From Saccharopolyspora gloriosae (GTDB lineage Bacteria; Actinomycetota; Actinomycetes; Mycobacteriales; Pseudonocardiaceae): a stretch of 64,000 nucleotides of DNA. Every line of letters starts with the position of its first letter. Within the stretch, counting starts at the first letter, position 1. A model generated the notes under the pieces. That model made no database searches. It was not told the DNA's origin and saw only the letters and a list, made by a program, of their open reading frames with translations. Position numbers and translations under genes: made by a program. The stretch is taken from positions 2,294,001-2,358,000 of the forward strand of contig NZ_CP059557.1 in assembly GCF_022828475.1 (NCBI RefSeq). Direction: 5' to 3'. Positions 9,346 to 17,894 of this stretch are shown here, piece by piece.

Positions 9346-9398
9346 TTCCGCATCGGCGGAAGCGGCAGCGGGTCCGTGCCACCGGAAGCGAACGGCGA

Positions 9399-9929
9399 TC
9401 AGGACTGCAGCACGCGTCCGTGGGCGTCGGTGCTCTCGGTGCTCAAGATGACGATCCCGTCGATCACGCACCAGATCAGCGCGGCGACGGTGCCTAGACC
9501 ACACGTGATCAAGCCACCGAACGTGCACAGCAGCAGTTGGGCCACCGCGATGCCGGTGTGGCCGGTGTAGAACCGGCCGATCCCGAACGGGAGCAGGATC
9601 TGCAGCAGACCGGCGGCGAGACGGGACTTGTCCGACAGCGCCAGGTTCTCGTACGGATGCGGCGCCATCCCGTACGGCATCGGCGCCTGCGTGACCGGCG
9701 CGTGGGGATACTGCTGCGGAGTGCCGCCCATCGGTCGTGGCACGGGCAGGTCGATGAACTGCTGCATCAGGTCGTTTCCGGTGATGGAGCGTGTGACTCT
9801 GTCGACCCGTTCCTCGTACTCGGTCAGGGACAGTCTGCTGAGGGCGTAGTGTTCGCCGAGTGCCTGGATGGCCTGCGCGCGGTCTTGGTCGCCGATGCGC
9901 ATCTGGCCGGGATCGTGCGGTGAGGTCAC
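9399..9929 (-). CDS. DUF1707 / TM2 domain membrane protein
   Basis: The protein of about 176 residues has an N-terminal DUF1707 domain (RIGDQDRAQAIQALGEHYAL, then SLTEYEERVDRV), a Pro/Tyr/Met-rich linker, and a C-terminal TM2 domain of two transmembrane helices (GLLQILLPFGIGRFYTGHTG and LITCGLGTVAALIWCVIDG). GTG at 9929 gives MTSPHDPGQMRIGDQ, the usual way DUF1707 proteins begin; the frame stays open further upstream without family support, and ATG at 9902 is a shorter alternative. Function of the family is unknown; DUF1707 resembles SHOCT-type oligomerisation modules. It lies convergent with the Nudix gene and divergent from xerD. Confidence 0.85.
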   Translation of the reverse strand: MTSPHDPGQMRIGDQDRAQAIQALGEHYALSRLSLTEYEERVDRVTRSITGNDLMQQFIDLPVPRPMGGTPQQYPHAPVTQAPMPYGMAPHPYENLALSDKSRLAAGLLQILLPFGIGRFYTGHTGIAVAQLLLCTFGGLITCGLGTVAALIWCVIDGIVILSTESTDAHGRVLQS

Positions 9930-10130
9930 CTTGATCAGATTAGTCGAACTGAGACGCGTGGGTGCGGAAATGGATGCGAGATACGCGCAATCGGCGTAAT
10001 TCCGTTTGCTCCGTTTCCGTGTCCCGGTACCCAATGATCATGGGTTGACGGCTTTCGGCACCATGGCATAGTTCGGTGGCCGTGGCGTCCTAAGCTGCGC
10101 CCCGTTCGCTTCGCGTAGAGGAGTCCGGCA

Positions 10131-11081
10131 GTGAAAGCCTTCGAGGACCTTCCCGAGGGGTTGCGCACCGCGTGTGCCGGTTTTCTGGACCATTTGGCGG
10201 TCGAACGCGGAAGTGCTCGCAGCACGCTGGACTCCTATTCGCGGGATCTGCGCCGATACGGCCTGCACTTGGCCGAGACGGGCGTGCGGAGGCTGCGCGA
10301 GGTCGACGCGCGGCAGCTGGCCGCATTCACCGCGGAATTGCGTGAGGGCACGGGCGAGCACGGGCCGCTCGCGCCCTCGTCGGCGGCGCGCGCGCTGGTG
10401 GCGGTGCGCGGACTGCACCGGTTCGCCCACGCGGAGGGGTGGGTCGAGGTGGACGTGGCGCGGGAGGTGTCGCCGCCCAGCCCGGCCCGGCGGCTGCCTA
10501 AGGCGCTACCGGTCGCCGATGTGCTGCGTTTGCTGGGTGGTGCCGATGGGCGGGACGTGCGCGGCCTGCGGGATCGAGCTCTGCTGGAGCTGCTGTACTC
10601 CTCGGGCGCCCGGATCTCGGAAGCGGTGGGCCTCGACGTTGATGACGTGAATTCCGGCGAACGGACGGTGCTGCTCAACGGCAAGGGCGGGCGGCAACGG
10701 CTCGTTCCGGTCGGTCGTCCCGCGCTGGAAGCACTGGACGCTTACCTGGTGCGGGCTCGTCCGGTGCTGGCTGCGCGGGGCAAGGGGGCGTCAGCGGTCT
10801 TCTTGAACTCCCACGGCGGCAGATTGTCCAGGCAGAGCGCGTGGAATGCGTTGAAATCCGCTGCGGACAAGGCCGGGATCAGCAGTGCCGTGTCGCCGCA
10901 CGTGCTTCGGCATTCGTTCGCCACACATCTGCTGGAGGGCGGTGCGGATGTGCGGGTGGTGCAGGAATTGCTGGGGCACGCTTCGGTCACCACGACGCAG
11001 GTGTACACGCTGGTGACGGTGAACACGCTGCGCGAGGTGTACGCGACGGCCCATCCGCGGGCACTGCGGCGTGATACTTGA
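10131..11081 (+). CDS. xerD: Site-specific tyrosine recombinase XerD
   Basis: The 316-residue recombinase resolves chromosome dimers at dif together with XerC and the FtsK translocase. The N-terminal SAM-like DNA-binding domain (about 10-105) is followed by the catalytic domain. Visible catalytic residues are Arg161 (GARISE), His257 and Arg260 (HVLRHSF), His283 (LLGHAS) and Tyr292 (TTQVYT). The start GTG has an AGAGGAG site 7 nt upstream. Synteny with Rv1701 next to parA and scp genes supports XerD rather than a phage integrase. Confidence 0.95.
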   Translation: MKAFEDLPEGLRTACAGFLDHLAVERGSARSTLDSYSRDLRRYGLHLAETGVRRLREVDARQLAAFTAELREGTGEHGPLAPSSAARALVAVRGLHRFAHAEGWVEVDVAREVSPPSPARRLPKALPVADVLRLLGGADGRDVRGLRDRALLELLYSSGARISEAVGLDVDDVNSGERTVLLNGKGGRQRLVPVGRPALEALDAYLVRARPVLAARGKGASAVFLNSHGGRLSRQSAWNALKSAADKAGISSAVSPHVLRHSFATHLLEGGADVRVVQELLGHASVTTTQVYTLVTVNTLREVYATAHPRALRRDT

Positions 11082-11131
11082 ACTCGATGGAGTGGGGTGG
11101 CACGCATTTCGCCGGGACTCGGCGAGGCGCG

Positions 11132-11161
11132 TTGCCGCAGGTAGTGAATGCCACTTAGGCT
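11132..11161 (+). promoter_or_regulatory. Candidate promoter of the parA-scpAB-rluB operon
   Basis: TTGCCG (11132-11137) and TAGGCT (11156-11161) are separated by 18 bp, and a second -10-like hexamer, TATGAT, lies at 11174-11179. The ATG of the ParA gene is at 11210 with an AAGGAG site. The following genes overlap or nearly abut, so this is probably the operon promoter. Confidence 0.4.
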
Positions 11162-11209
11162 GCGCTCGATCGGTATGATCGTCACCGGCAGACAAGGAGT
11201 CCTAGCGCC

Positions 11210-12151
11210 ATGTCGACACCGCAGCCCTCCGCCGAAGGGCGGTCCCGGGGCGCGGTCGACCTGAGCATCGCCCCGCACAAGCCTTCGGCTTCGGGTGGTG
11301 AAGCCGAGTTGTCACCTGACGGGAACGTTGGCCCCACCGGCAGGCCGCGCAGGCACATTCCGGAGCCACCGCTGTTGGATCGTCACGGTCCGGCCTCGGT
11401 GCTCGCCATGTGCAACCAGAAAGGCGGCGTCGGCAAGACGACGTCGACGATCAACCTGGGTGCCGCGCTCGCCGAATACGGGCGCCGGGTGCTGCTGGTG
11501 GACTTCGACCCGCAAGGTGCGCTCTCGGTCGGCCTGGGCGTCCAGCCGCACCAGCTGGATCAGACGATCTACAACGTGATCATGGAGCGGTCGGTGGACG
11601 TCCGGGACGTCGTGATGTCCACGACCGTCGAGGGCATGGATCTGTTGCCGAGCAACATCGACCTGTCCGCCGCCGAGGTGCAGCTGGTCGCGGAAGTCGG
11701 TCGTGAGCAGACGTTGCAGCGCGTGCTGTTCCCGGCGATGAAGGAGTACGACTTCATCCTGGTCGATTGCCAGCCGTCGCTGGGCCTGCTGACGGTGAAC
11801 GCGCTCGCCGCCGCCGATGGCGTGATCATTCCCCTGGAGTGCGAGTTCTTCAGCCTCCGCGGGGTCGCGCTGCTGATCGACACGATCGAGAAGGTGCAGG
11901 AGCGGCTGAACCCGAAGCTCGAGATCAGCGGCATTCTGGCGACGATGTTCGACCCGCGCACGTTGCATTCGCGCGAGGTGATGGCCCGCGTGGTCGAGGC
12001 GTTCGGCGATGTCGTGTTCGACAGCGTGATCAACCGGACGGTGCGGTTCCCGGAGACCACGGTGGCCGGTGAGCCGATCACCAGGTGGGCGCCGCGTTCG
12101 GCGGGGGCGCAGGCTTATCGTTCGTTGGCTCGCGAGGTGATCGCGCGGTGA
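11210..12151 (+). CDS. ParA/MinD-family ATPase (orphan ParA next to scpAB)
   Basis: The 313-residue protein has the deviant Walker A KGGVGKTT (residues 71-78), the LLVDFDPQG switch I region and the ILVDCQPS Walker B region. It is the Rv1708-type ParA-like ATPase encoded beside condensin genes, distinct from the parAB pair near oriC. The first 60 residues form a polar, probably disordered extension. No ParB is adjacent; the small protein that follows is a candidate partner. A role in nucleoid or condensin positioning is inferred from location. Confidence 0.9.
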   Translation: MSTPQPSAEGRSRGAVDLSIAPHKPSASGGEAELSPDGNVGPTGRPRRHIPEPPLLDRHGPASVLAMCNQKGGVGKTTSTINLGAALAEYGRRVLLVDFDPQGALSVGLGVQPHQLDQTIYNVIMERSVDVRDVVMSTTVEGMDLLPSNIDLSAAEVQLVAEVGREQTLQRVLFPAMKEYDFILVDCQPSLGLLTVNALAAADGVIIPLECEFFSLRGVALLIDTIEKVQERLNPKLEISGILATMFDPRTLHSREVMARVVEAFGDVVFDSVINRTVRFPETTVAGEPITRWAPRSAGAQAYRSLAREVIAR

Positions 12152-12185
12152 TCGCTCCCGTGCGGCAGGGCGCCGGGGAGGGCGT

Positions 12186-12533
12186 GTGAGGCGTCGTGCG
12201 GAGTTGCCCGGTGCATCCGAATTGTTCCGGACGACGGTGCGGAACATCGAGGCGCCGGTCGAACAACCCGCCGCCGAGCCGACTGCGAGCGGGCGGCAGG
12301 ACAGGTCGGGGTCGGGGCGGCGCAGGCACGATGCGAAAATCACCGTGTACGTCTCCGATGAGGAGTTGCTGGCGTTGGAACAGGCCCGGCTCGCCCTGCG
12401 CGCTGAGCACGGTATCGCGGTGGATCGCGGCAGGGTCGTGCGTGAAGGGGTGGCGATGCTGCTCGCTGATCTTGATGCGCGTGGTGCCGATTCGGTGCTG
12501 GTGCGCAGGCTGCAGGCGGAGTCCGGCGAGTGA
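12186..12533 (+). CDS. Small basic protein with ribbon-helix-helix-like C-terminus
   Basis: The 115-residue protein starts at GTG 12186, 34 nt after parA, and its stop overlaps the scpA start (GTGA at 12530-12533). The N-terminal 50 residues are basic and low-complexity (RRR, GRRRHD). The C-terminal part, KITVYVSDEELLALEQA and then DRGRVVREGVAMLLADL, has the strand-helix-helix pattern of ribbon-helix-helix DNA-binding proteins. Many plasmid ParA ATPases work with RHH centromere-binding proteins, so it may be the DNA- or partner-binding half of this ParA system. That is inference; only the fold pattern and gene order are seen. Confidence 0.75.
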   Translation: MRRRAELPGASELFRTTVRNIEAPVEQPAAEPTASGRQDRSGSGRRRHDAKITVYVSDEELLALEQARLALRAEHGIAVDRGRVVREGVAMLLADLDARGADSVLVRRLQAESGE

Positions 12534-13453
12534 CCGATTCCCCAACCGGCGGGGTCGATGCTGTTCCGGTGCAGGACCGGGCCGCCCCCGAGGCGGCTGA
12601 CGCCGCGCCCACCGAGTCCGTGCCCGTCGTCGCGACCGCGGAGCCGTCGTCGTCGGGGCGTTTCACGGTGCGGCTGGACAACTTCGAAGGTCCGTTCGAC
12701 CTGCTGCTGCAGCTGATCTCGCAGCATCAGATGGACGTAACCGAGGTGGCGCTGCACAAGGTCACCGATGAGTTCATCGCTTACACGAAGGCCTTAGGGG
12801 AGCACTGGAACCTCGACGAGACCACTGAGTTCCTGGTCGTCGCCGCGACGCTGCTGGATTTGAAGGCCGCGCGGTTGCTACCTGCCGCGGAGGTCGAGGA
12901 CGAGGACGATCTGGCGCTGCTGGAGGCGCGTGACCTGCTGTTCGCGCGGTTGTTGCAGTACCGGGCGTACAAGCAGGTCGCGGCGCTGTTCGGGGAGCTG
13001 GAGGCGGGTGCGCTGCGGCGGTATCCGCGTGCGGTGGCGTTGGAGCCCCGGTTCGAGGGGCTGCTGCCCGAGGTGATGATCGGGGTGGGGCCGCAGCGGC
13101 TGGCGGAGATCGCCGCCGCGGTCTTCCGGCCGAAACCACCGCCTTCGGTGTCGCTGGAGCACATTCACCAGCATCAGGTGTCGGTGCGGGAGCACGCGGC
13201 GATGTTGCGACTGCGGCTGGCGGAACTGGGCGCCGCGGACTTCTCGACGCTGGTGGAGGACTGCGAGCACACGGTGGAGATCGTGGCTCGGTTCCTGGCG
13301 TTGCTGGAGTTGTTCCGGGAGAAGGTGCTCGCCTTCGAGCAGGAGGATCCGCTGGGGGATCTGCTGGTGCGTTGGGTAGGCGGCAGCCTCGACGAGGCGC
13401 GGGTCGCGGCCGAGGCGGACCGGCGGAGCGCGAACGAAGAGGAATACGGGTGA
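12530..13453 (+). CDS. scpA: Segregation and condensation protein ScpA
   Basis: Kleisin subunit of the Smc-ScpAB condensin. The 307-residue protein begins at GTG in a GTGA overlap. After an acidic Ala/Pro-rich leader (about 45 residues) come the diagnostic kleisin start VRLDNFEGPFDLLLQLI and ATLLDLKAARLLP. The C-terminal winged helix (about 215-290, EIVARFLALLELFREKVLAF) binds the Smc head. Its stop overlaps the scpB GTG (13450-13453). Confidence 0.94.
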   Translation: MTDSPTGGVDAVPVQDRAAPEAADAAPTESVPVVATAEPSSSGRFTVRLDNFEGPFDLLLQLISQHQMDVTEVALHKVTDEFIAYTKALGEHWNLDETTEFLVVAATLLDLKAARLLPAAEVEDEDDLALLEARDLLFARLLQYRAYKQVAALFGELEAGALRRYPRAVALEPRFEGLLPEVMIGVGPQRLAEIAAAVFRPKPPPSVSLEHIHQHQVSVREHAAMLRLRLAELGAADFSTLVEDCEHTVEIVARFLALLELFREKVLAFEQEDPLGDLLVRWVGGSLDEARVAAEADRRSANEEEYG

Positions 13454-14199
13454 GGGCAGTGAACGACGCTTCCGGCGCGGAGACCCAGGCCGAGCAGGCG
13501 CGGTTCGAGGAAGATGCCGCCGGGGCCGACACCGTTGTTTCCGACGCGGCTGTGGCCGATGCGGACGAGCAGGAGGTGCCGGCGTCCGCGGCGGAAGCCG
13601 CCGAGCCCGCTCAGGCGGAGCCGGCCGGCGCCGCGGTGTCGCGCACACCCCCGGACCTGACCGCTGACGAGACTTTGGACTCGGCGCTGGAGGCGCTGTT
13701 GCTCGTGGTCGACGTCCCGGCGGGGGAGGAGTTGCTCGCAGACACCCTGGAGCAGCCGGTCGCCCGGATCCGCACCGCGCTGCAACGGTTGGCGCAGGGT
13801 TACGAGGAGTCCGAGCGGGGCATCGACCTGCGGCGGGTCGGTGAAGGTTGGCGGTTCTACACCCGCGAGACCTACGCGCCCTACGTCGAGCGGTACCTGC
13901 TGGACGGGCAGCGCGCGAAGCTGACCCGTGCGGCGTTGGAGACGCTCGCGGTGATCTCGTACCGGCAGCCGGTGACCCGTGCGCGGGTGGCGGCGGTACG
14001 CGGTGTCAACGTCGACGGCGTCATCCGTACCCTGGTGGGGCGCGGCCTTGTCGAGGAGGCCGGTACCGACCCGGAGACCGGCGGGTTCCTGTACTGCACG
14101 ACGGAGCTGTTCTTGGAGCGGCTCGGACTGTCGTCGCTGAAGGATCTTCCGCCGCTGGCTCCCTTGTTGCCTGAAGTGGATACGATCGACGATGTCTGA
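13450..14199 (+). CDS. scpB: Segregation and condensation protein ScpB
   Basis: The 249-residue protein is read from GTG at 13450, inside the scpA stop; a GTG at 13459 is an alternative. About 65 acidic, low-complexity residues precede two winged-helix domains, recognised by LDSALEALLLVVDVPAGEEL, RVGEGWRFYTRETYAPYVER and AALETLAVISYRQPVTRARV. ScpB dimerises and binds ScpA in condensin. The last 8 nt overlap the next gene. Confidence 0.94.
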   Translation: MRAVNDASGAETQAEQARFEEDAAGADTVVSDAAVADADEQEVPASAAEAAEPAQAEPAGAAVSRTPPDLTADETLDSALEALLLVVDVPAGEELLADTLEQPVARIRTALQRLAQGYEESERGIDLRRVGEGWRFYTRETYAPYVERYLLDGQRAKLTRAALETLAVISYRQPVTRARVAAVRGVNVDGVIRTLVGRGLVEEAGTDPETGGFLYCTTELFLERLGLSSLKDLPPLAPLLPEVDTIDDV

Positions 14200-14965
14200 A
14201 AACCGTGCCCCGGCCCCTTCGTCCGCTGCGGGTTCGCAGCCGGAGGGCATTCGGCTGCAGAAGGTGCTGTCCCGCGCGGGAGTGGCTTCGCGTCGCGCCG
14301 CGGAGGGCATGATCACCGAAGGCCGCATCGAGGTGGACGGCCAGGTCGTCACCGAACTCGGTCGGCGGGTGGACCCGGAGACGTCGGTGATCCACGTGGA
14401 CGGCTCCAGGGTGGTCGTCAACGAGGACGTGCAGCACCTGTTGCTGAACAAGCCGAAGGGCATCCTGTGCTCCATGTCCGATGACCAGGGGCGACCCTGC
14501 ATCGGTGACTACTTGCGCGAACGTGACGGCAAGCTGTTCCACGTGGGGCGGCTGGACGTCGACACCGAGGGCCTGCTACTCATCACCAATGACGGCGAGC
14601 TGGCGCACCGGCTGATGCACCCCTCGTACCAGGTGCTCAAGACGTACCTGGCGGAGGTGCCGGGGCCGATCGCGAAGGACCTGGGCAAGCAGTTGCGGTC
14701 CGGCGTGACCTTGGACGACGGCCAGGTGAAGGTCGACAAGTTCCGCTTGGTCGACGTCAACGAGGGGCGTGCACTGGTCGAGGTCGTCCTGCACGAGGGG
14801 CGCAAGCACGTGGTGCGGCGGATGTTGGAGCAGGTCGGGCACCCGGTGCGACGGCTGGTGCGCACGGCGATCGACGAGGTGAAGCTGACCAGCGAACGGC
14901 CCGGCGCGATCCGCAAGCTGGATCGCAAGGAGGTCGGCGCGCTCTACCGAGCCGTCAGCATGTGA
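14192..14965 (+). CDS. rluB: 23S rRNA pseudouridine synthase, RsuA/RluB family
   Basis: The 257-residue protein has an N-terminal S4 RNA-binding domain (about 20-70, IRLQKVLSRAGVASRRAAE) and a pseudouridine synthase domain with catalytic Asp122 in GRLDVDTEGLLL. RNKPKG-type (LLLNKPKGIL) and HEGRKHVVRRM family segments are present. By synteny it is the Rv1711 homologue and probably modifies 23S rRNA helix 89 like RluB, but the site cannot be read from sequence. The ATG overlaps the scpB end by 8 nt. Confidence 0.9.
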   Translation: MSENRAPAPSSAAGSQPEGIRLQKVLSRAGVASRRAAEGMITEGRIEVDGQVVTELGRRVDPETSVIHVDGSRVVVNEDVQHLLLNKPKGILCSMSDDQGRPCIGDYLRERDGKLFHVGRLDVDTEGLLLITNDGELAHRLMHPSYQVLKTYLAEVPGPIAKDLGKQLRSGVTLDDGQVKVDKFRLVDVNEGRALVEVVLHEGRKHVVRRMLEQVGHPVRRLVRTAIDEVKLTSERPGAIRKLDRKEVGALYRAVSM

Positions 14966-15095
14966 TTTTCGAGCGCGATTCGGGCTGATTGAGACGCGCG
15001 CAGCTTGTTCGATAGGCGCGATCTGTTCAGTGTCGAGTGAAATTTGGCAGCGGTTCGGTCCAGTTTGCGCGGGCCGGGAAAAGCCGCAATGACAG

Positions 15096-15143
15096 GTCAG
15101 GCCGGGAACGACGGACGCACATGTCCGACGTTCCCGGCCTGAC
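15096..15143. terminator. Two-tier terminator hairpin between rluB and khtU
   Basis: GTCAGGCCGGGAACG (15096-15110) pairs perfectly with 15129-15143, and inside it CGGAC (15112-15116) pairs with GTCCG (15123-15127) around a 6-nt loop, each side separated by a single unpaired A. It lies between convergent genes and is the most stable-looking simple hairpin in the window. It probably stops transcription from both sides. Confidence 0.8.
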
Positions 15144-15166
15144 TTCATGGACCACCGTAGTGCGGA

Positions 15167-16344
15167 TCAGGCCTTGGCCTGGGGCTTCCGCGAGACGACC
15201 AAGCGAGCCACGGGCTCGACGACTCGTGCCGCGACCGGCCCCAGGATGGCCATGAGCAGGACGTACGCGGTGGCCAGTGCTGCCAGTTCCCCGAGACCGC
15301 TCCGGAAGCGACCGCGAGTCCGGCGATGACGATGGAGAACTCGCCGCGGGCTACGAGCGCCGCACCGGCTCGGGCGCGGCCCATTTTGCCGATGCCCTGG
15401 GAGTGCGCGGCGAACCAGCCGGTGCCGATCTTGGTGACCGCGGTGACGACGGCCAGCACCAGGGCGAACCCCAGCACCGGCGGAATCTGCGACGGATCGG
15501 TGTTGAGGCCGAAGACCACGAAGAACACCGCGGCGAACAGGTCGCGCAACGGCTCCAGCATCCGGGTGGCGTTCTGCGCGGTGGAACCGGAGATCGCGAT
15601 GCCCAGCAGGAACGAGCCCACCGCGGCCGAGACTTGCAGCTCCGAGGCGATTCCCGCGACCAGCAGGGCCGAGCCGAGCAGACGAAGCAGGAACACCTCG
15701 TGATCAGGGCTGTCGATCAACGCGGAGACGTAGCGCCCGAACTTCAAGGCGACCAAGAGCACGATCGAGATGACGATCAGTGAGATGCCGACGGCGGTCA
15801 GCCCGCCGAGCAGGCTCACCCCGCCCAGAACAGCGGTGAGGATCGGCAGGTAGACCGCCATTGCCAGGTCCTCGAATACCAGGATGGACAGCACCACGGG
15901 TGTTTCGCGGTTACCGAGCCTGCCGAGGTCGCCGAGAACTTTCGCGATGATGCCGGAAGAAGAGATGTAGGTGACGCCCGCCATGGTCAGTGCGCCGACC
16001 GGACCCCAGCCCAACAGCAGCGCGACGATCGCGCCAGGGGCCGAGTTCAGCACCAGATCGACCAGACCGGCCAGCCAAGAACGCCGGAGTCCCGTGACGA
16101 GTTCGCCCGCCGAGTACTCCAGCCCGAGTAAGAGCAATAGCAGCACCACGCCTATCTCGGAGGCTAGATGCGTGAACGGCTCGATCCCGTGCAGCGGTAT
16201 CAATCCGCCGGTGCCGAAGGCGATTCCACCTATGAGGTAAAGCGGGATCGGCGAGATGCCGATTCTCCAGGCGAGGCGGCCTAATACGCCGAGACCGAAG
16301 AACACCGCTCCCAGCTCGATGAGGGAGATCGCCGTGTCGTGCAC
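15167..16344 (-). pseudogene. khtU: CPA2 K+/H+ antiporter, KhtU-like, frameshifted near the C-terminus
   Basis: Reads from GTG at 16344 (AGAGGA site upstream) as a 12-13-helix sodium/hydrogen exchanger-type membrane protein (GVVLLLLLLGLEYSAGEL, SSSGIIAKVL, FEDLAMAVYLPIL, ARGEFSIVIAGLAVASGAV). After AVASGAVSG the frame degenerates into Trp/Ser/Arg-rich sequence up to 15145. One extra base in the C run 15289-15292 restores the expected final helix (ELAALATAYVLLMAILGPVA) and a stop at 15167, giving about 391 residues. Paired with the KhtT-like gene upstream, it resembles Bacillus KhtTU, a K+(NH4+)/H+ efflux system. Whether the deletion is real is uncertain. Confidence 0.82.
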
Positions 16345-16477
16345 CGTGTTTCCTCTCGCCCCTGTTCGAGTACCTATTCAGTTGTCCCGCTGCTTGAGCG
16401 CACGAGGTTCCCGTCCAAGAGCGCGGTGCTCTTGGACGTAGCGGACGACCTTGTCCTCTGCGGACTCGGCTGGGCGG

Positions 16478-16960
16478 CTAGCCCCGTTCGAGGATTTCGC
16501 CCGCGGCCCGGAGTCCGTCGGCGGTGCCGACCACGACCACCAGGTCGCCGGCGTGGAACTCGAAGTCGGGACGCGGCGACGGGTGCACCGTGCCGTCTCG
16601 TACGACGGCGACGATCGACGCCGAAGTGCGGGTGCGCATTTCGGTGTCGCCGAGGGTCCGTCCGTCGAACGGGGAGCCTTGATCGACCGGGAGCTGCCAG
16701 GTGTTGATCCCGGCGACTTCGCGCTGCTGCTCGCTCAAGCGCGCCACCAGCTGGGGGGCGCCGAGCAGGTTGGCGAGGGTGTTGGTCTCCTCGGCGGTGA
16801 GCCCGGCCGAAGCGGCGACCTTGTCCGGGTCGTCGTGGCCGGAGACGATCAGCTCGAAGCGTCCATCGCGGTAAGTGATCACACCGATCCGGTGCCCGGA
16901 ACGAGTGACGAAGTCCTGTTGTGTCCCGAGTCCCGGAAGCGGGGTCACTGTGACGTCCAC
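16478..16960 (-). CDS. khtT: TrkA-C domain regulatory subunit, KhtT-like
   Basis: The 160-residue soluble protein starts at GTG 16960 (MDVTVTPLPGLGTQQDFVTR). An N-terminal domain of about 70 residues typical of KhtT (SGHRIGVITYRDGRFELIV) is followed by a TrkA-C (RCK C-terminal) domain at about 75-158 (TRTSASIVAVVRDGTVHPSP, then DLVVVVGTADGL) that binds nucleotide-type ligands. In Bacillus, KhtT gates the antiporter KhtU in response to c-di-AMP and pH. It lies 133 bp upstream of the antiporter on the same strand. The longer open frame reaching 17596 is antisense to cmk and lacks family similarity. Confidence 0.85.
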   Translation of the reverse strand: MDVTVTPLPGLGTQQDFVTRSGHRIGVITYRDGRFELIVSGHDDPDKVAASAGLTAEETNTLANLLGAPQLVARLSEQQREVAGINTWQLPVDQGSPFDGRTLGDTEMRTRTSASIVAVVRDGTVHPSPRPDFEFHAGDLVVVVGTADGLRAAGEILERG

Positions 16961-16967
16961 ACGATCG

Positions 16968-16996
16968 AGCCTAATACAGGAAGTCGAGTGTGTAAG
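16968..16996 (-). promoter_or_regulatory. Promoter for a leaderless khtT transcript
   Basis: On the minus strand a -35-like CTTACA (16991-16996) is followed after 17 bp by a -10 TAGGCT (16968-16973). The transcription start would fall about 7 nt downstream, at or next to the GTG at 16960. No ribosome site precedes that GTG. Leaderless mRNA is common in actinobacteria. Confidence 0.5.
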
Positions 16997-17171
16997 CAGG
17001 GGCTGGGACGAACCGGTGAAACCAGGACCGCTGGGCGCCGCGATGGGTGCTTCCTGTGAACGGTGTGCCTTCGATCGTGGACGCAAGTGGGGAACCCATT
17101 GGTGGAGCAGGCACAATGAGTGGTTGGTCCGGCGTTTCCTCGGCCGGTGGTGACTAAGGAGGAGACTCGAC

Positions 17172-17894
17172 GTGGCACACGCCGAGCTTCGTGGAGTGGT
17201 GGCCCTCGACGGCCCCTCGGGCACTGGGAAATCGACGGTGGCCCGGAAGCTGGCCGCGGCGCTGTCTGCGTCGTATCTCGACACCGGAGCGATGTACCGG
17301 GCGGTCACGCTCGCGGTGCTGCGCGCGGGGGTGCCGATCACCGATGAGGCCGCGGTGGCCGAGGTGGCCGCGTCCACGCTGCCGGTGATGGGCACGGAGC
17401 CACTGCTTCCGACGGTCGCGCTCGCAGGCGAGGACGTGGGGCAGGAGATCCGTGGTGCCGAGGTGACCGGTGCGGTCTCCGCGGTGTCGGCCGTCGCGCG
17501 AGTGCGCGAACTGCTGGTCCAGGAGCAGCGCAGGATCATCCGGGAGGCGTTGGACGAACCCGGCGGTGTGGTGGTGGAAGGCCGCGACATCGGCACGGTG
17601 GTCGCGCAGGACGCCGGTCTGAAGGTGTACTTGACCGCTTCGTCGCAGGCGCGCGCACGTCGCCGCAGCGATCAGGATGTGGCGGCGGGCCGAACGTCCG
17701 ACCTGGAACGCACCCATGCCGATGTGCAGCGCCGTGACGCCTACGACTCCGGCCGCGCCGTGTCGCCGCTGCGGATGGCGGAGGACGCCGTCGAGCTCGA
17801 CACCACCGACTTGGACGTCGCGGGCGTGCTGGAACAGCTGCACGCGCTGGTCGACACCAGAGGGCTGTTCGCCGGGGTGGAGTCGACGCGATGA
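17172..17894 (+). CDS. cmk: Cytidylate kinase
   Basis: The 240-residue kinase phosphorylates (d)CMP with ATP. The P-loop GPSGTGKST (residues 14-22), SYLDTGAMYRAVTLA, VVEGRDIGTVV and RRSDQD segments are all typical of bacterial CMP kinases. GTG at 17172 has an AAGGAGGAG site. The stop overlaps the next start (ATGA, 17891-17894), so cmk, plsC and der form one translationally coupled operon, as expected from Rv1712-Rv1713 synteny. Confidence 0.96.
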   Translation: MAHAELRGVVALDGPSGTGKSTVARKLAAALSASYLDTGAMYRAVTLAVLRAGVPITDEAAVAEVAASTLPVMGTEPLLPTVALAGEDVGQEIRGAEVTGAVSAVSAVARVRELLVQEQRRIIREALDEPGGVVVEGRDIGTVVAQDAGLKVYLTASSQARARRRSDQDVAAGRTSDLERTHADVQRRDAYDSGRAVSPLRMAEDAVELDTTDLDVAGVLEQLHALVDTRGLFAGVESTR

